Shown here: piece by piece, positions 36,480 to 47,990 of the stretch | Numbering within the stretch: position 1 is the stretch's first letter | Layout of the letters: the number at the start of each line of letters is the position of its first letter | Assembly (NCBI GenBank): GCA_944470555.2 | Contig: OX104127.1 | Coordinates: 45,808,934-45,872,933, forward strand | DNA from: Heterobilharzia americana | Taxonomy: Eukaryota; Platyhelminthes; Trematoda; Strigeidida; Schistosomatidae | DNA length: 64,000 bases | Direction of reading: 5' to 3' | The notes under the pieces: model-generated | What the model was told of the DNA's origin: nothing | Database searches by the model: none | The model's input: the letters and a program-made list of their open reading frames with translations, nothing else | Program-made: the position numbers and the translations under genes

Positions 36480-37960
36480 AAGTAGACGAAGGTGTATGGA
36501 AGGTGGAATTTAAAAATGGACACTGGTGAAGATAGTTACACTTTTGAAGATGTCAAGAAACGAATACACCTGCGCCAGTGAAACCAATTTTTAGCCAAGG
36601 ATCTCAAACGATCGATTCCCAACCAGGCAGCCGTACACCTCCACATGACTCACACCAACACTAAGAAAATTCTTGGGCTTGTGCCACCTCTTGGTGTGAC
36701 CAACCTCAGCCGTCTTCCCACCTAACCCTACATCAATTGACATTGCAGGTTGATGAAGATAATTGCTTAGCTTGTCCAACATCTGTTTAGGCCGCTTTAG
36801 CCCATGAAACCTCACAAAACCCACTGACCAACGTTTTGCCCGATCCTCCTCGCCCAATCTCTTAATTGCTCACACAATGCTTTCACTACTTGTGGGTTAC
36901 GGCACAAAGGCACACCTGACCAAAAAGTCGCAGTCGCTTCGCATTCCCCACCTTAAATGGCCAAGCCTCTCTTCCTCATGAGAACACTGAACAAACTGCA
37001 GATCAGCATACTCGTCTGTAACAAGTAGGTTGACATCTCGTTGACTGGCCAGAGAAATTACGCAACTTGGAAAATAATAAATGGGCCAACTGTACCCCAG
37101 CTGAGATCTGCTGAGCAACGGGACTGTTCGTGCCGATGCAACTCCCAAGGTGTGAAAAGTTTTAAACGAATTCCATGACATCACGCATTGTCAACAAACT
37201 AGATATATCCGAAGCCCGTTTTAGAGGTGTCATCTTGCAACTAATTGGTGTGGAAGGCATGCCGAAAGTGCTCGGCTTTCTGATGAAGATATGGGGAAAA
37301 TCCTTTACTTTGCCAGCTTCTTGGTCCAGCGGGATGATGTCATCTTTGTACTCCCAGCCAAGCAAGTATTCTTCGGGGAGGATATCTGTGCTTATGAAAT
37401 CGGGGGCATCTAAGGCCGTTTATTGTCATATCCATGCGTAGTTGAACGATAACGGTACCAGCGGCCATGTCTGGTGGACACCGCTGGTTGGAGTCATTAC
37501 AGGTGGCAGAGCCTCATAAGCTTTTGCGCACCCGCTGGTTCTCGACTAGAGAGCAATGACCAGCATTACACACCAGCTGAGTAGTCGTATCATCGCCAGG
37601 TACCGCCATAACACCCTCCAGAGCGGAACGCCACATTCGGGTCCAAATTTATGGGAATTTTCAACTGTCTGTGAGCATGCCGGTGTTGTGAAATCTATCG
37701 AAAAGTTGGAGTTTGATTATTGCACACCTGTTTAAATCTAAAGCTTGCCTGACCTCCTTGGTTTTGTCGTACAACTGCTCCATTTTGGTATCACATAACT
37801 TCGGACTCCAGGGTCTTAAATATAGTGTTCATCAACCATGACCCATTATAGTTTTCACTAGCAGACGTTTTGGACCCAGGGCGTTGGGGGAACGTTCGGA
37901 CTGATAAACTGCTGGAAGTCGCTACCTAAAAAGCGAGGAGGCAGTGGCCGTAGTACAGCA
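36480..37960 (-). mobile_element. Family A element remnant
   Basis: The 3' block at 36,549-36,720 is nearly the same as at 22,260-22,440. On the minus strand decayed RT sequence follows: a block near 37,190-37,300, the region matching the SGVRQGCPLSP neighbourhood near 37,470, and an N-terminal RT block near 37,800-37,850 similar to 3,380-3,410. No long frame survives. The right end is approximate. Confidence 0.58.
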
Positions 37961-38639
37961 GACCTATTCCAAACCATCTGGTGAGCGAGTGAAGCGGGTA
38001 AGCCTGAACAAGTACACTAAAAGTTGTTCATCATTCGATAGAAATCAGCGGTAAATACCGACCTTACGAGTCAGCTAGGCACCACATTGGTATCATCCTA
38101 GAAATGACCCCAGTTGGAGAGTCGTTTCAACGGAACCCCGTATGGTATGAACAGTATGGAGAAGGATAGGTGTAGGGTAAGGAAAAACAACGATTGTGCC
38201 CGGAAAACTTTCCTCTGCTCAAACGAAGCAGCGATGAATGGAAAAATATTGTAAAAAATGTCAGTGTATCATCAGTTTATCGGTCAATACTGTCCGGCCG
38301 TATTACAAGACATTTCCCCAATCTTCATCTGGCCTCAAAAAACTAAGACAAGTGCGGGAACTTTGCACAAGGTATGGGTTAGCGAAATAATCCTCAGACG
38401 TAAAAATAAGGATAACAAAACTTGATGCACACCCAAGTTAATTTTCTGTCTAAGAGCAAGCCCAAACACTTCCTCTTGTTATTAAGACTTGACTATCTAT
38501 GCGCATGATGTCAGGCAGAGTGTATAAGCTAATTGATAAACACTAATTGATTGCTTGACTTGGGGCGAGTAGTCTACCGCTCAAATGCTCCTAGCCACTG
38601 GCATTACCTGGTGATTCCTGTGGGGGACTCATAGAGGAG
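37961..38639. other. No gene seen
   Basis: Non-coding. Near 38,104 a short stretch (atgaccccagttggagag) resembles the start of the family B ORF (atgacgccagttggtgaa) at 25,588, but no continuation was found. Confidence 0.4.
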
Positions 38640-38957
38640 TTTAGGAATTATCCTGGCGCGAACTTGAAAGATGTAGGGGTCAATCACCAATTGTTCGAAC
38701 TTGTTATATACCCACAAATACGAGACCAAGGAAGGGCGAATAACGTGGCCCAGTGGAATAGTATGTTTGCAGGGTCATGCCAAGATACCGATGGGTCCCA
38801 ACTAACTAGCCAGAGGGTCGATTACGAGCAGCGCAACGCAACACGACAGCGCGCCAAATGGTGAGGATGCCCGACCGGGTGCCTTCAGCTTAACGAGTTC
38901 GGTAAAACCACCAAGGTCAGCATCACTGTTGATTCTGGAGGAGCATGTGACGCTACA
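38640..38957 (-). mobile_element. Solo LTR, 40 kb Gypsy family
   Basis: In reverse complement it starts TGTAGCGTCACATG and ends ccaggataattcctaaa, matching the LTRs at 40,207-40,550 and 42,846-43,190 along the whole length with several indels (318 versus about 345 bases). Flanks ggag and gcag differ by one base, so a decayed 4-bp duplication is possible. Confidence 0.72.
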
Positions 38958-40206
38958 GCAGCATAAACTTTTAGAACCAGGCAGAGTAAGCTTTATCCCT
39001 CGTTACATCCATCGCTGTACGAAGTAACCCAAAGGAGGAAAAGAAGTAGCCTGGAATTCAGACAGCTCAATGTTTCTGTTACAAACGAATGGAAAGTGTT
39101 GTTATTGTTATTGCTATGACAAATAAAGCGGTTACTGTAACTTGTAGCCATGAGTCGATGAGGAGAAAGGAATGTGTAAGCTTTAGCCAAACACTGACCA
39201 CAAGGTTGGCTAACAAGGTATTAACTACTTCTCGTATTCGTGTAGCTCTGTGACTGAGGGGGGAGTGGGGTGCCGGGGTCGTTTTGAGTTGTTCTCATGA
39301 AAAGTACCAGCGATTTTATTTGGTAGCATGTTCGAAGGCCAACGGCGTGATCACGAAATGAGGCCGAAAATCAAAAGTTTGAAAGTTGAATCACTTTCTT
39401 TACTACCCATTCTTTTTCACGGTACCTTGAATTGACTGCGGTAGGGTCACTTTCACACTCAGTGTAGCATACTTAGGCTCTGGTAATTAAATGATGAGGT
39501 ACAATCACTTCCACTCAAGGCGGGCCATCGTTAATTCACATGAAGCGCAATTCTAGGTCTTGGCTTAAAGGTTACCCGGTTCACTCGAAATAGTATTGTT
39601 GATTTATATCTCTTCTCTATGGAATGCAGCAAAATCAGATCAAAAGGATGCTAAGCGCACACAGTGATGTGAAACATTGCATTGCGCAGTGTGAAGAACG
39701 ACAATCGCATCATAATGTGGAACCGGAACGCAACTCTACCGATAGCAACATACTTTTAAATGGCACACCTACAACAGTGTATTATAGATTTAAATTGGCA
39801 AATTTATTGGACAAAAACAACTCATTTTCAGTTGTCACATGGTCCTTGAAATATCTCGTGAGTGTATGCACTGAGTAGCGTAGCCTGATGGTATAGTCAA
39901 AAGCGGATGGGAAATAATGCGAAGTATTTGTTAAAGATCGTTTTGTCCTCATATAGTGGGATCCCAGGTTAAGCCATCATTTAACTTGGGTGAGTTGTAC
40001 TGCCTATAAGCAACGTGGTGCGCCAAAACAGTGTTTAAAAATGTAACTTCTTTACATTGTGTTCTCTGCGACACTGGCTCTATGTATGATTGGATAGGTA
40101 GCAAGACATTGAAGGGGCGATTAGGTCACACGTTGACAACCAGTTGTGAATTGAGACAACTGCATGTATATATCATGCTCTGACGAAGAAAACTTTCTTG
40201 ACATGG
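38958..40206. other. No supported gene
   Basis: An 84-codon plus-strand ORF at 39,624-39,878 has no motif and no clear splice sites. The 4 bases at 40,203-40,206 (atgg) are the left target duplication of the next element. Confidence 0.4.
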
Positions 40207-40550
40207 TGTGATATCACACACTACCCGAAATCAATAGCCTAGGGTTTGACGACATTCGACATTGATGCTGACCTTGATAGTTTAACTGGACTCGCTAAGC
40301 TGAAGGCACCCGGTCAAGCATCCTCGCCATTTGGCACGCTGTCGTGTTACGTTGCACTGCTAGTATTCGACTCTCTAGCCAGTTAGTTGGAACGCATCGG
40401 TATTTTGGCACAAGCATCCAAATATACTATTCCATCCGACTATGCTGTCGTGTTCTTCCTTGGTCTGGTATTCGTGGGTATATAACAAGTCCGAATAATT
40501 AGTGGTCGGTCTTTGCGTCTGTCAAGTTTTTTATCAGGACAAATCCTAAA
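40207..40550 (+). repeat. Left LTR of 40 kb Gypsy element
   Basis: Starts tgtgatatcacac and ends caaatcctaaa. Homologous throughout to 42,846-43,190. Confidence 0.85.
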
Positions 40551-40551
40551 T

Positions 40552-40569
40552 TGGTGAGCCCGACGTGAT
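40552..40569 (+). promoter_or_regulatory. Primer-binding site, probably tRNA-Trp
   Basis: tggtgagcccgacgtgat lies one base after the LTR. From memory it matches the complement of the 3' end of eukaryotic tRNA-Trp with one mismatch; tRNA-Trp priming is known for the CsRn1 group. Confidence 0.6.
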
Positions 40570-40879
40570 AAAATATCCTAACGTGATCACATATCCCGAC
40601 CAATAACAGATGTTGAATTATTGAGCCTGTTCCATTTTATATTTGTATATTGTTTTCATTTCGATAACTTTTATATATTCATTTACTACATTTTCTCGTG
40701 TCCGACCACACTCCCAAGCTTATTCGTATCAAGCAGACTACGAACACGATCCAACTCGTGCCATATTGGCCAGACAAATCAGAAACACGGTTTCTGTAAG
40801 CCGAGGCAGATTTTAGAGAACAGGACGTCCCAGATCCTCACTCTCGACTTCTTGCCGTCATACGTACGCTGCCGTGGGA

Positions 40880-41496
40880 ATTAGACAGGTATGCCACAGC
40901 ACACATGTTCAATCCCGAAGTAGGTGATTTTCGTGCACTTCACAAAGCCGCACTCTTGAAGAAAAGCGATCTCACGGATCACCAGCGCCTAGGCGAATTG
41001 CTTCGTAGCATCGAGTAGGGCATCCACTCAGCTACTGGAGTCCTGGCACGCTTGCGGGAAGTAATCGGCGCGTGAACATTCAACAATAGTCTCTTCCGAG
41101 AACTATTTCTCTCAAAACTATCACAACCGGTGCAAACCGTGTTGGTGACACTGCAGTCAGTCCCACTCGATGACCTGGCAGCCTCGGCAGATAAAATACT
41201 GGAGATTTCCAGCAGACCAGTCTCCAACGTATATTCCGTCTGCGACAAATCAGAGAGCCAGGATTTAATCTCGAAGTCCTAGTTCACGTGGAACTACACA
41301 GAAACGCGTCTTAGTGCATCGCAGCAACTCGCGGGGTTGCCCCAAAACTAAACCTAACAGGGTGGAAAACCCTAAATGGTGCTGGTTTCATAACACTTAC
41401 GGAGACGAAGCCAGAAAATGTCGGAAACCATGCCGTTTTAACAAGGACACAAACTCGGGAAACGGTCACGCCGGCACGTGTTCACGGCAACCGTAG
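40880..41496 (+). pseudogene. Gag remnant with CHCC nucleocapsid motif
   Basis: The capsid-like part is readable in one frame interrupted by stops (LLKKSDLTDHQRLGELLRSI near 40,950, then FRELFLSKLSQPVQTVLV near 41,090 and VPLDDLAASADKILEISSRP near 41,165). A frame change leads to the nucleocapsid segment at 41,370-41,430, where CWFHNTYGDEARKCRKPC gives the C-x2-H-x9-C-x3-C spacing typical of the CsRn1 clade. The gag frame ends TAG at 41,494-41,496, overlapping the pol frame. Confidence 0.72.
41457..41463 (+). promoter_or_regulatory. Candidate -1 frameshift heptamer GGGAAAC
   Basis: Lies in the gag frame as tcG GGA AAC, 15 bases before the first codon of the pol ORF as counted from 41,478 and 30 bases before the gag stop. 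The register is that of a canonical X-XXY-YYZ site. Confidence 0.6.
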
Positions 41497-42380
41497 CTGG
41501 CGGAAACAGCCGTTTGCTCTACGTCACCGACATTAAAACGAAAGTTCGCTACCTCGTCGACACTGGCGCAGAAGTTAGCGTTCTTCCCACACCGACAAAG
41601 GAGCGTCATCACGACCCATCCTTCAATCTTCAAGCAGCCAACGGCAAGGCAATCGCGACATACGGAAGACGGTATGCCTACCTCAACTTAGGTTTACGTG
41701 AACCTATCCACTGGATTTTCCTCCTTGCCGACGTCTCTATGCCCATCATTGGCATAGACTTGCTAAACCATTACAATCTACTCGTAGATGGCTGCTGTCG
41801 ACGGCTGATAGATAACAACACAAAGTTATCTATTGGCAGCACCACCTATGTAGGTCTGAGTTTAGCCATCGTTAGAACCAAACAATCGGGTGGCGCGTCC
41901 CACCAAGCGGTTTTGGAGAAATATCCAGGGTTGCAACAACCGAAGCATACTCATCCGTGCATAACCAGCAATGTAATGCATCATGTCACAACTACAGGTC
42001 CACCTGTGGCATCCAAAGTGCGCCGTCCAGTCCCCGATAAGCTGAAAACTGCGAAGAGTGAATTTAACCACATGCTCGAAATGGGCACCATCAAACCGTC
42101 AAACATCCCCTGGGCATCGCCACTGCATATAGTTCCCAAGAAGGATAGCAACGACTGGCGTCCAACCGGTGACTGCCGAGGGCTTGCCGCCAAAATTGCA
42201 CTGGCGGATAACTCATTTATCGAAATTCTTGACGATGTGCCTGGTAATGCGCAGTTACAACAACCATCGGCGCAGCAGAAAACACGATTAGGTCAAACCG
42301 TTAGGTTCCCGGGAGTATTTGAAGTTGTATTCAACTTAGTGGTGCGTAATAAGATGTGCCAACCATATCTTTTTAACTGA
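41478..42380 (+). pseudogene. Truncated Gypsy pol: protease, RT start, C-terminal tail
   Basis: A 300-codon open frame in the -1 frame relative to gag. Protease: VRYLVDTGAEVSVLP (active-site DTGA) near 41,550 and PIIGIDLLNHY near 41,745. The pre-RT block follows (EFNHMLEMGTIKPSNIPWAS near 42,060) and DWRPTGDC near 42,155, where the usual GDYR has Cys for Tyr. After about 42,195 homology to RT stops. The frame then reads QQKTRLGQTVRFPGVF near 42,280, similar to the very end of Gypsy pol of this group. RT palm, RNase H and integrase are therefore missing by deletion. A protease could still be made if gag were repaired or supplied. Confidence 0.75.
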
Positions 42381-42845
42381 GTAATTTTTCCCGACGCGCT
42401 ATTTTTCTTATTTATTGTTAATGCGCAAATTGTCGTACATTTTGCCTTTTATATCAATTTTTATTACCACGTGATGAAACACTTTAGAAAAAACGGTGAA
42501 AATGGGTGTAAAATTTTTATCTTCGATGTATTCATATATTAATAATTCCCATTTTTACGAAACGTTTTCACGGTATTAAAGACTCTTATTTATATTCCAG
42601 GTGCAACAAGCACAGAGCGGAACGTCAAAGGAAACTGAGGACCGCGATCGACGTCCAATTCGATTTATTGTATTTAATTTTTCACTCGCTACAACACCCT
42701 AGAATAAGTCCGGACAACAGGGAACCACTTCTCACGGTGAGCACATCGGGAGAGTTTTACCAGTGGAGAAACCACTGGGTTTTTACTTCCGGCTGGTACC
42801 TTCTTGGGGTCCTCACGAACCCACTAGGGGGGGGGAGGAGTGATC

Positions 42846-43190
42846 TGTAGCATCACAAACTTCCCCAAAATCAATAGCCTAGGGTTTGACGACTTTCGAC
42901 ATCGATGCTGACCTTGATAGTTTAACTGGACTCGCTAAGCTGAAGGCACCCGGTCAAGCATCCTCGCCATTTGGCACGCTGTCGTGTTACGTTGCCCCGC
43001 TCGTATTCGACCCTCTGGCCAGTTGGTTGGAACGCATCGGTATCTTGGTACAACCACCCAAATATACCCTTCCATCCGACTACGCTGTCGTGTTCTTCCT
43101 TGGTCTGGTATTCGTGGGTATATAACAAGTCCGAATAATTAGTGGTCGGTCTTTGCGTCTGTCAAGTTCGCACCAGGACATGTCCTTAAA
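42846..43190 (+). repeat. Right LTR of 40 kb Gypsy element
   Basis: Starts tgtagcatcaca directly after a purine tract (aggggggggaggag at about 42,826-42,840) and ends tgtccttaaa before the duplicated atgg. Confidence 0.85.
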
Positions 43191-43194
43191 ATGG

Positions 43195-43539
43195 TACATA
43201 AAATTATTGGGCAAAAGGAAAGGGAAGCTCACACTAAATCTATGCTACATGCCTTCCATAATGATTTCCTTATATTCTTAGTGAATAGTAAGAGTGGTCG
43301 TTTGCCTGTGACTGGTATGCCATACAACGAATTTCGTGTGAACCAAATAATTTAGCTAAGATAATAAAGAGCTGGGAGTTAAACTGCGGCTCTCTATCGA
43401 TATTGATCGTTACGGAAACACCGAATACTGACACCCAGCGCTAAACTAAAGCTTCTCTCACTGCTTTTTAGGAATGTCCACCAGCAGAATTGCTGATGGG
43501 GACTTCGCGTACCAATAAACGGGTGTAAGTATGTGTGTG
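43195..43539. other. No gene seen
   Basis: Short unique stretch between the Gypsy LTR and the SINE pair. Confidence 0.4.
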
Positions 43540-43865
43540 AAACTGTTAGACTGGGCCCATTGGCGACCAACATCATGTTGCCTAGTCCTGTGTGCAGACC
43601 AAATCCTGTCAATGAGACTCGCAGCGTGGCAGCAAGCTGGGGGGCCTAGCACCGTGGCGCGCTGTGTTAGATGTTGGTCAGCTGTTAGGAGTCGGCTGGA
43701 AGCTCTGAGCCCAAGGTTCGTGCTTGTTGGTATCCGTCAGCTGGGCGTATCCACGACCTTCACGAAATTGATATCCCACCTGTGACTGGAACGCGCAACA
43801 CGATGTTGTAGTCAGCGACCCTACCACTTAGCTATTCGGGCCGCGACTGACCTGTAGGACTGGGT
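43540..43865 (-). mobile_element. tRNA-derived SINE-like repeat, minus copy
   Basis: In reverse complement the tRNA-like head is clear: A box tagctaagtggtaggg near 43,835, then B-box-like cgttccagtcacagg near 43,790, followed by the body gtgggatatcaatttcgtga and the gcttgttggt block shared with the copy at 44.1 kb. Confidence 0.65.
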
Positions 43866-43878
43866 TACATGTGTTGAT

Positions 43879-44018
43879 TGGTCACGGGAGAGCAACCGAC
43901 TTCACGCTGGCTCATCACTGGGTCTCATGGTTTGGTGGCCACGTTGCAAATATGATCGATGGTGTTCGGTCTACACTTGGGACCGGACAACATGGAGTTA
44001 GTTGCTCTCCCGTGACCA
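43879..44018. repeat. Inverted repeat between SINE copies
   Basis: Perfect 18-base arms, tggtcacgggagagcaac at 43,879-43,896 and its reverse complement at 44,001-44,018, enclose about 104 bases. Confidence 0.85.
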
Positions 44019-44024
44019 GTCATT

Positions 44025-44350
44025 CCGTGACAGTCATACAGGAGATTAATCGTTGCCCGAAAAAGTCAGTGGTGAAGTCACCGGCTACAATGCCGCGCGA
44101 CACGGGTTTGAATCTCAAGTGGGATATCAGCCCCGTCAAGCTCGTGGATACGCCCTGCTGACGAACACCAACAAGCACGAGCCTTGGATTCAGGGCTTCC
44201 TGCCGGCTGCCTCCGACCAACCGATACCATCAGAATGGGGGGAAGGCCTATCAAATCCATGTACATATACTGAAGCGCACTGTGTGCTGGGAAAAAGCGT
44301 CTAGAGCTGAAACTTTGCATTGGTTTACTTTGGATTGTTGACATACCATA
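44025..44350 (+). mobile_element. tRNA-derived SINE-like repeat, plus copy
   Basis: A-box-like cagtggtgaagtcaccggc near 44,065, B-box-like gggtttgaatctcaag near 44,104, then gtgggatatcagccccgtca and the block cctgctgacgaacaccaa. Aligns along about 170 bases with the reverse complement of 43,660-43,835. Confidence 0.65.
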
Positions 44351-46466
44351 ACCCAATTAAGGAGATCATGTTGTAAGTTGGGACAGGTTTATACATCAGA
44401 GACAGATTTAGTGAGAGCTTTTGCCCCCAGGATGCGGCAGCGAGTGAAACCTATCAAATACAAACTTTCCCATACTCTCCGGCACGCGGAGTCTAGGTGA
44501 ATCTCTCATCTAGTCAGAATGAACATGTACATCATCCACGAGTAAAGGTAACTGCCAGTTTCAGGCTGCAGCTGATACTAGGAAGTAAATTTCTTAATCC
44601 CCCATCTTCCTCTTGATTTGCAGCTGAAGCTTCGAAATTCACAGTGGACAAATTATCAATATTTACGCCAACTCTACCACGAAGGTTTACGTACGTTTAA
44701 GGTGTATTATATCGCTCATAGACTGCGATTCAAGATCAGAGTGGCAAATTTAAAGTGGTGAGTATTTATCGGGCTTGGGATTTGATGAACGAATTAAAGG
44801 CTTGTGAAGCATAGAGACTGTTGGCGCCCCGTATTCTGTCATGTGACGGCGGTTTCTTAATGGCCGAAAAGATTGCAGGCAACACCGGTTAAACTTTGAA
44901 TATTGAGTTCCAAACCGCATGTTCTCTAGTACTCTGTATCAAGTGGTCTTTTCAAGCAAAAGTTATCATGCATCAAATACACTTCTCGAATGTCGCTACT
45001 TAATCTAATATGGAAGATGTCTGAAGCCTGTGTATAACTGCTGCTTTTGGACTGTTAACTGTTTCAACGTCTATTTCCATCCAACACTACAAGTAATCTC
45101 AGTGGAATTAGTGTATGTTACCTTGAAACATGACATGGTGGACTGGAAATTCATTGATTTAGACACTCACCTTGGTTATATAAATGCGGATACTCACTGT
45201 TGCTTCTGATCGTGTAAATTAGTCTTCTGTGGTTTCAGAGATGAAAACTGAAGAATCTTCTGATAAATGAATGGTTATATTACCCAGTAACACACTATGC
45301 GGATGCACTAACAATGTCTGCTGGTCGTAACGCAAACTTCGAACATTACGCGCTTTGTTACTGATGGTGGAACCTATCTGTCTGTTGGCAGGTGGAAGCT
45401 CACGCCCGTCTCGTGATTTACAGCAAGTTTTAATAAGGTTAGTGACATCAATAACTTGGTATTTGGATCATATAATGCCAAGCACTTCTCCGTAAACTTT
45501 CAAGAATTATCAGTTTGACGGTGCTTGAGAACTGGTACCACTCATGTTAAATCCACTATATGGGAGTCAGAATTCTTAATGATTTCACTTTGACGCTCTG
45601 CTGTAAGGTGAAATTTTCTTCTTTACCTCACAACCGCGATTTTCTGATGTTTTTAGTAGTTTGACGACCTCCCCATTGTATTAATCAGGACCAGTAAAAT
45701 CCTGTGGATCTTTCAGTACATACCAATGTGATGATGCCTGTAAACTGGCTTCTTTCGTGTTAAATTACTAATGTGAGAATAAAATGTTTGTTTATTTATT
45801 GTTTTGAAAAGGGTGCTGTTGGTTGCTTCCCATTTTCCGCCTGCCAGTTGAGTGCCGCCCCACAGCCTTATTAAAAGCATCAACCACAAGTGCTGATGGC
45901 ACACTGAGGTTGGGGTATTTTCTAGTTGCGGCGTTCCATAGGCTACTTTGAACTTGTCGATGGACACTACGGCTTCTATAGAAGGCCTAAAGTCTATAGG
46001 ATCTACCTTTAAGGCGTCAGTTAGGGGATACATATGTTCTACGCTATGAATATGAAGCTCAAATAAACATTTGTTAGACCAAGTGTTATATCTTCGTCGC
46101 CAACTGTTACATATTTCCAACGGATGTAATATGCACGCTAAACTGACAGCTAACTTCGTACTCAGGAGCCACCGACTGCAACCCGGGACAAATGGAGAGG
46201 AGACTCAAGCTGTGTAATGGAAGAGTTTATCTCTCAAAGAACATAATAATCAGTCAATCCGAAAAAACGTTAATATTTGTGGACATAAAATATAACCTTG
46301 TCCATGATTTGGGACTTTGGCACAGTAAGAGTGTGGATTAACCAGTCAGTGGATTACGCTGCGATGGGGGCAGAAAATGAACTACCAGTCATGCTGCGAA
46401 AATTGTTTAGAAATGACAATTTAAAAATGTTCAGACCAAAACAATATCTTATGCGAGACTGGAGCC
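44351..46466. other. No gene seen
   Basis: Two kilobases without recognised motif. A 135-codon minus-strand ORF at 45,713-46,120 resembles nothing I know; it may be part of the 3' region or LTR of the old Gypsy element. Confidence 0.35.
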
Positions 46467-47541
46467 TCACAATACTTCCCTTTTTTGAAAACAAATTAAT
46501 ACCTTCTCATTTGGAATACATTTGGATACAAAGTGTTTGAGACCGCTTCCGATCCGTACATTTTCTGGATTGAGGCGCCTTGTCGATATTAGTTTCTGGT
46601 TTTTTAGTAAGTTAAGCGTATCCGGCTGAATATCGAGAGGTTTGGTCCGATGCACCGGTTGACTGGCATTTATGTGACGCATCTGCTTCTTGTGCCTCTC
46701 CCATTTCGTCTGACCCACCATTACATCGCACATCACACTCCCACGTTTTCTCATGACAACACCTTCCGTCCACATGCCATATTCTGTTCTACAATCTCCT
46801 ACGTAGGGGGAGTTCCCCTGGTTGAGGGGTGATCTAACCGTTTGCGTTCTTTGTGCACGGCGCGGCGGCAGCATTACGTGAAATGTCACGCGTAGCTTCT
46901 TTCCCGTTAGAACTTCTGCTGGAGATTTGTGACCTGGTTGGGAGTCATTTGGCGTTGAGCAATAGATTGATAGAAATTGTTGTATGGCGTCCATGTCTTC
47001 TCCTCCTGCTTCCGCCTTAAGGGGAGCTCGCCTAAAAATATCAATAAATCTTTCATCCTGGCTGCTGGATCGCGGATGGTATGGTGGTGTACGAATATGG
47101 TGGGTAGGATTCACACCGCAAAACTCGGCAAACTCACGTGACGTGAATCGTGCCCATTATCTGAAATAATGGTCTCGGGCAACCCATGGCAAATGAAAAT
47201 ATTTTTGAAAGCAGCGATTGTTCTGCGTGATATGGGCGATGCTGCGACGATCTCCAGTCACTCGGAGTAAGCATCAACAGCAACCAGATGGTAGGTTTCA
47301 TGTAATTGGCCCTCGAAATCGATGTGGATTCCAGGCCATGGTCGATCCGGCAATGGCTGACTCTTTAATGGAAAACGTGGAGAATTCTTGGCTGCCTTCT
47401 GAAGAGATGCACTACTACTGACAAATTAAGCTATATCGGAATCCACATTGGGCCAATAAGCATAGCTCCTGTTAGGTGCAGTAATTTTCATGGCTGCTTT
47501 TTATCGTCTTCGTCGCCCAGACGTACATTGTGGCATGTGCC
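46467..47541 (-). pseudogene. Old Gypsy element, integrase half
   Basis: Minus-strand integrase with several stops. From high to low coordinates: YAYWPNVDSDIA near 47,460 (zinc-binding region), SPRFPLKSQPLPDRPWPGIH near 47,370, TYHLVAVDAYSE near 47,290 (first catalytic Asp), CHGLPETIISDNGHDS near 47,180 (second Asp), HHIRTPPYHPRSSSQDERF near 47,090 (catalytic Glu region), and a C-terminal part to 46,467 including PLVGDCRTEYG-like sequence. The element is interrupted at 47,541 by the young Gypsy insertion; its upstream part continues at 52,176. Four bases tgcc at 47,538-47,541 are the target duplication. Confidence 0.8.
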
Positions 47542-47973
47542 TGTAGTGCACCTTCCTGGCACCAAAATATAACTAGGGCTAAAATAAATAGTTTAAATTA
47601 AATTAACTAAATAAATCTCTAGCTTGCCTCCGGATGCTTAGGGTGTTTTAAGTTTTGTTTTAACGAGCATGCATCCGAGCAGGCTTGGACGCCATTTTTG
47701 CGCTCCATTGTGCTGATCACCACGCACGTACTCCGAGTCCCTAGTTCAGCCTTACAAGCCAGATAAGTTGATTAAACTTTTCCCTCATTCATTATTATTA
47801 CATTTACCTTAAATACATAGCTCCTTTAAATACATTGCGTATCAGTTCTTTTGATTTGTGTTTTGTTACCAGTACTTACACGTTAGGTAAAGTACTGGTT
47901 AAGCAGGTACTAGAGCACATCAAATTAAGTAGGGTTGATCAAACGTTACGGAATTGTAACACGCATCCCTACA
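47542..47973 (+). repeat. Left LTR, young Gypsy element
   Basis: Begins tgtagtgcacc and ends catccctaca. It carries the element's promoter by family precedent; no TATA assignment is attempted. Confidence 0.95.
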
Positions 47974-47978
47974 AAAAT

Positions 47979-47990
47979 TGGTGAGCCCGA
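47979..47990 (+). promoter_or_regulatory. Primer-binding site of young Gypsy element
   Basis: tggtgagcccga, five bases after the LTR, same core as in the 40 kb element, again best fitting tRNA-Trp. Confidence 0.6.

Larger units (their letters stand above)
40207..43190 (+). mobile_element. Gypsy (CsRn1/Boudicca-like) element, internally deleted
   Basis: LTRs of 344 and 345 bases flank about 2.3 kb of internal sequence, and atgg is duplicated at 40,203-40,206 and 43,191-43,194. A primer-binding site follows the left LTR and a purine tract precedes the right one. Internally there is a broken gag, a protease and the first part of RT, then a junction that removes the rest of RT, RNase H and integrase and resumes at a short pol tail (TRLGQTVRFPGVFEVV). 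The LTR pair differs at multiple sites, so the insertion is older than the one at 47.5 kb. Boudicca of S. mansoni has LTRs of similar length, which is the basis of the name used here. Confidence 0.85.

Noticed and set aside
45713..46120. 135-codon minus-strand ORF
   Set aside because: No recognised domain; could be the 3' region of the old Gypsy element, but nothing in it proves that.
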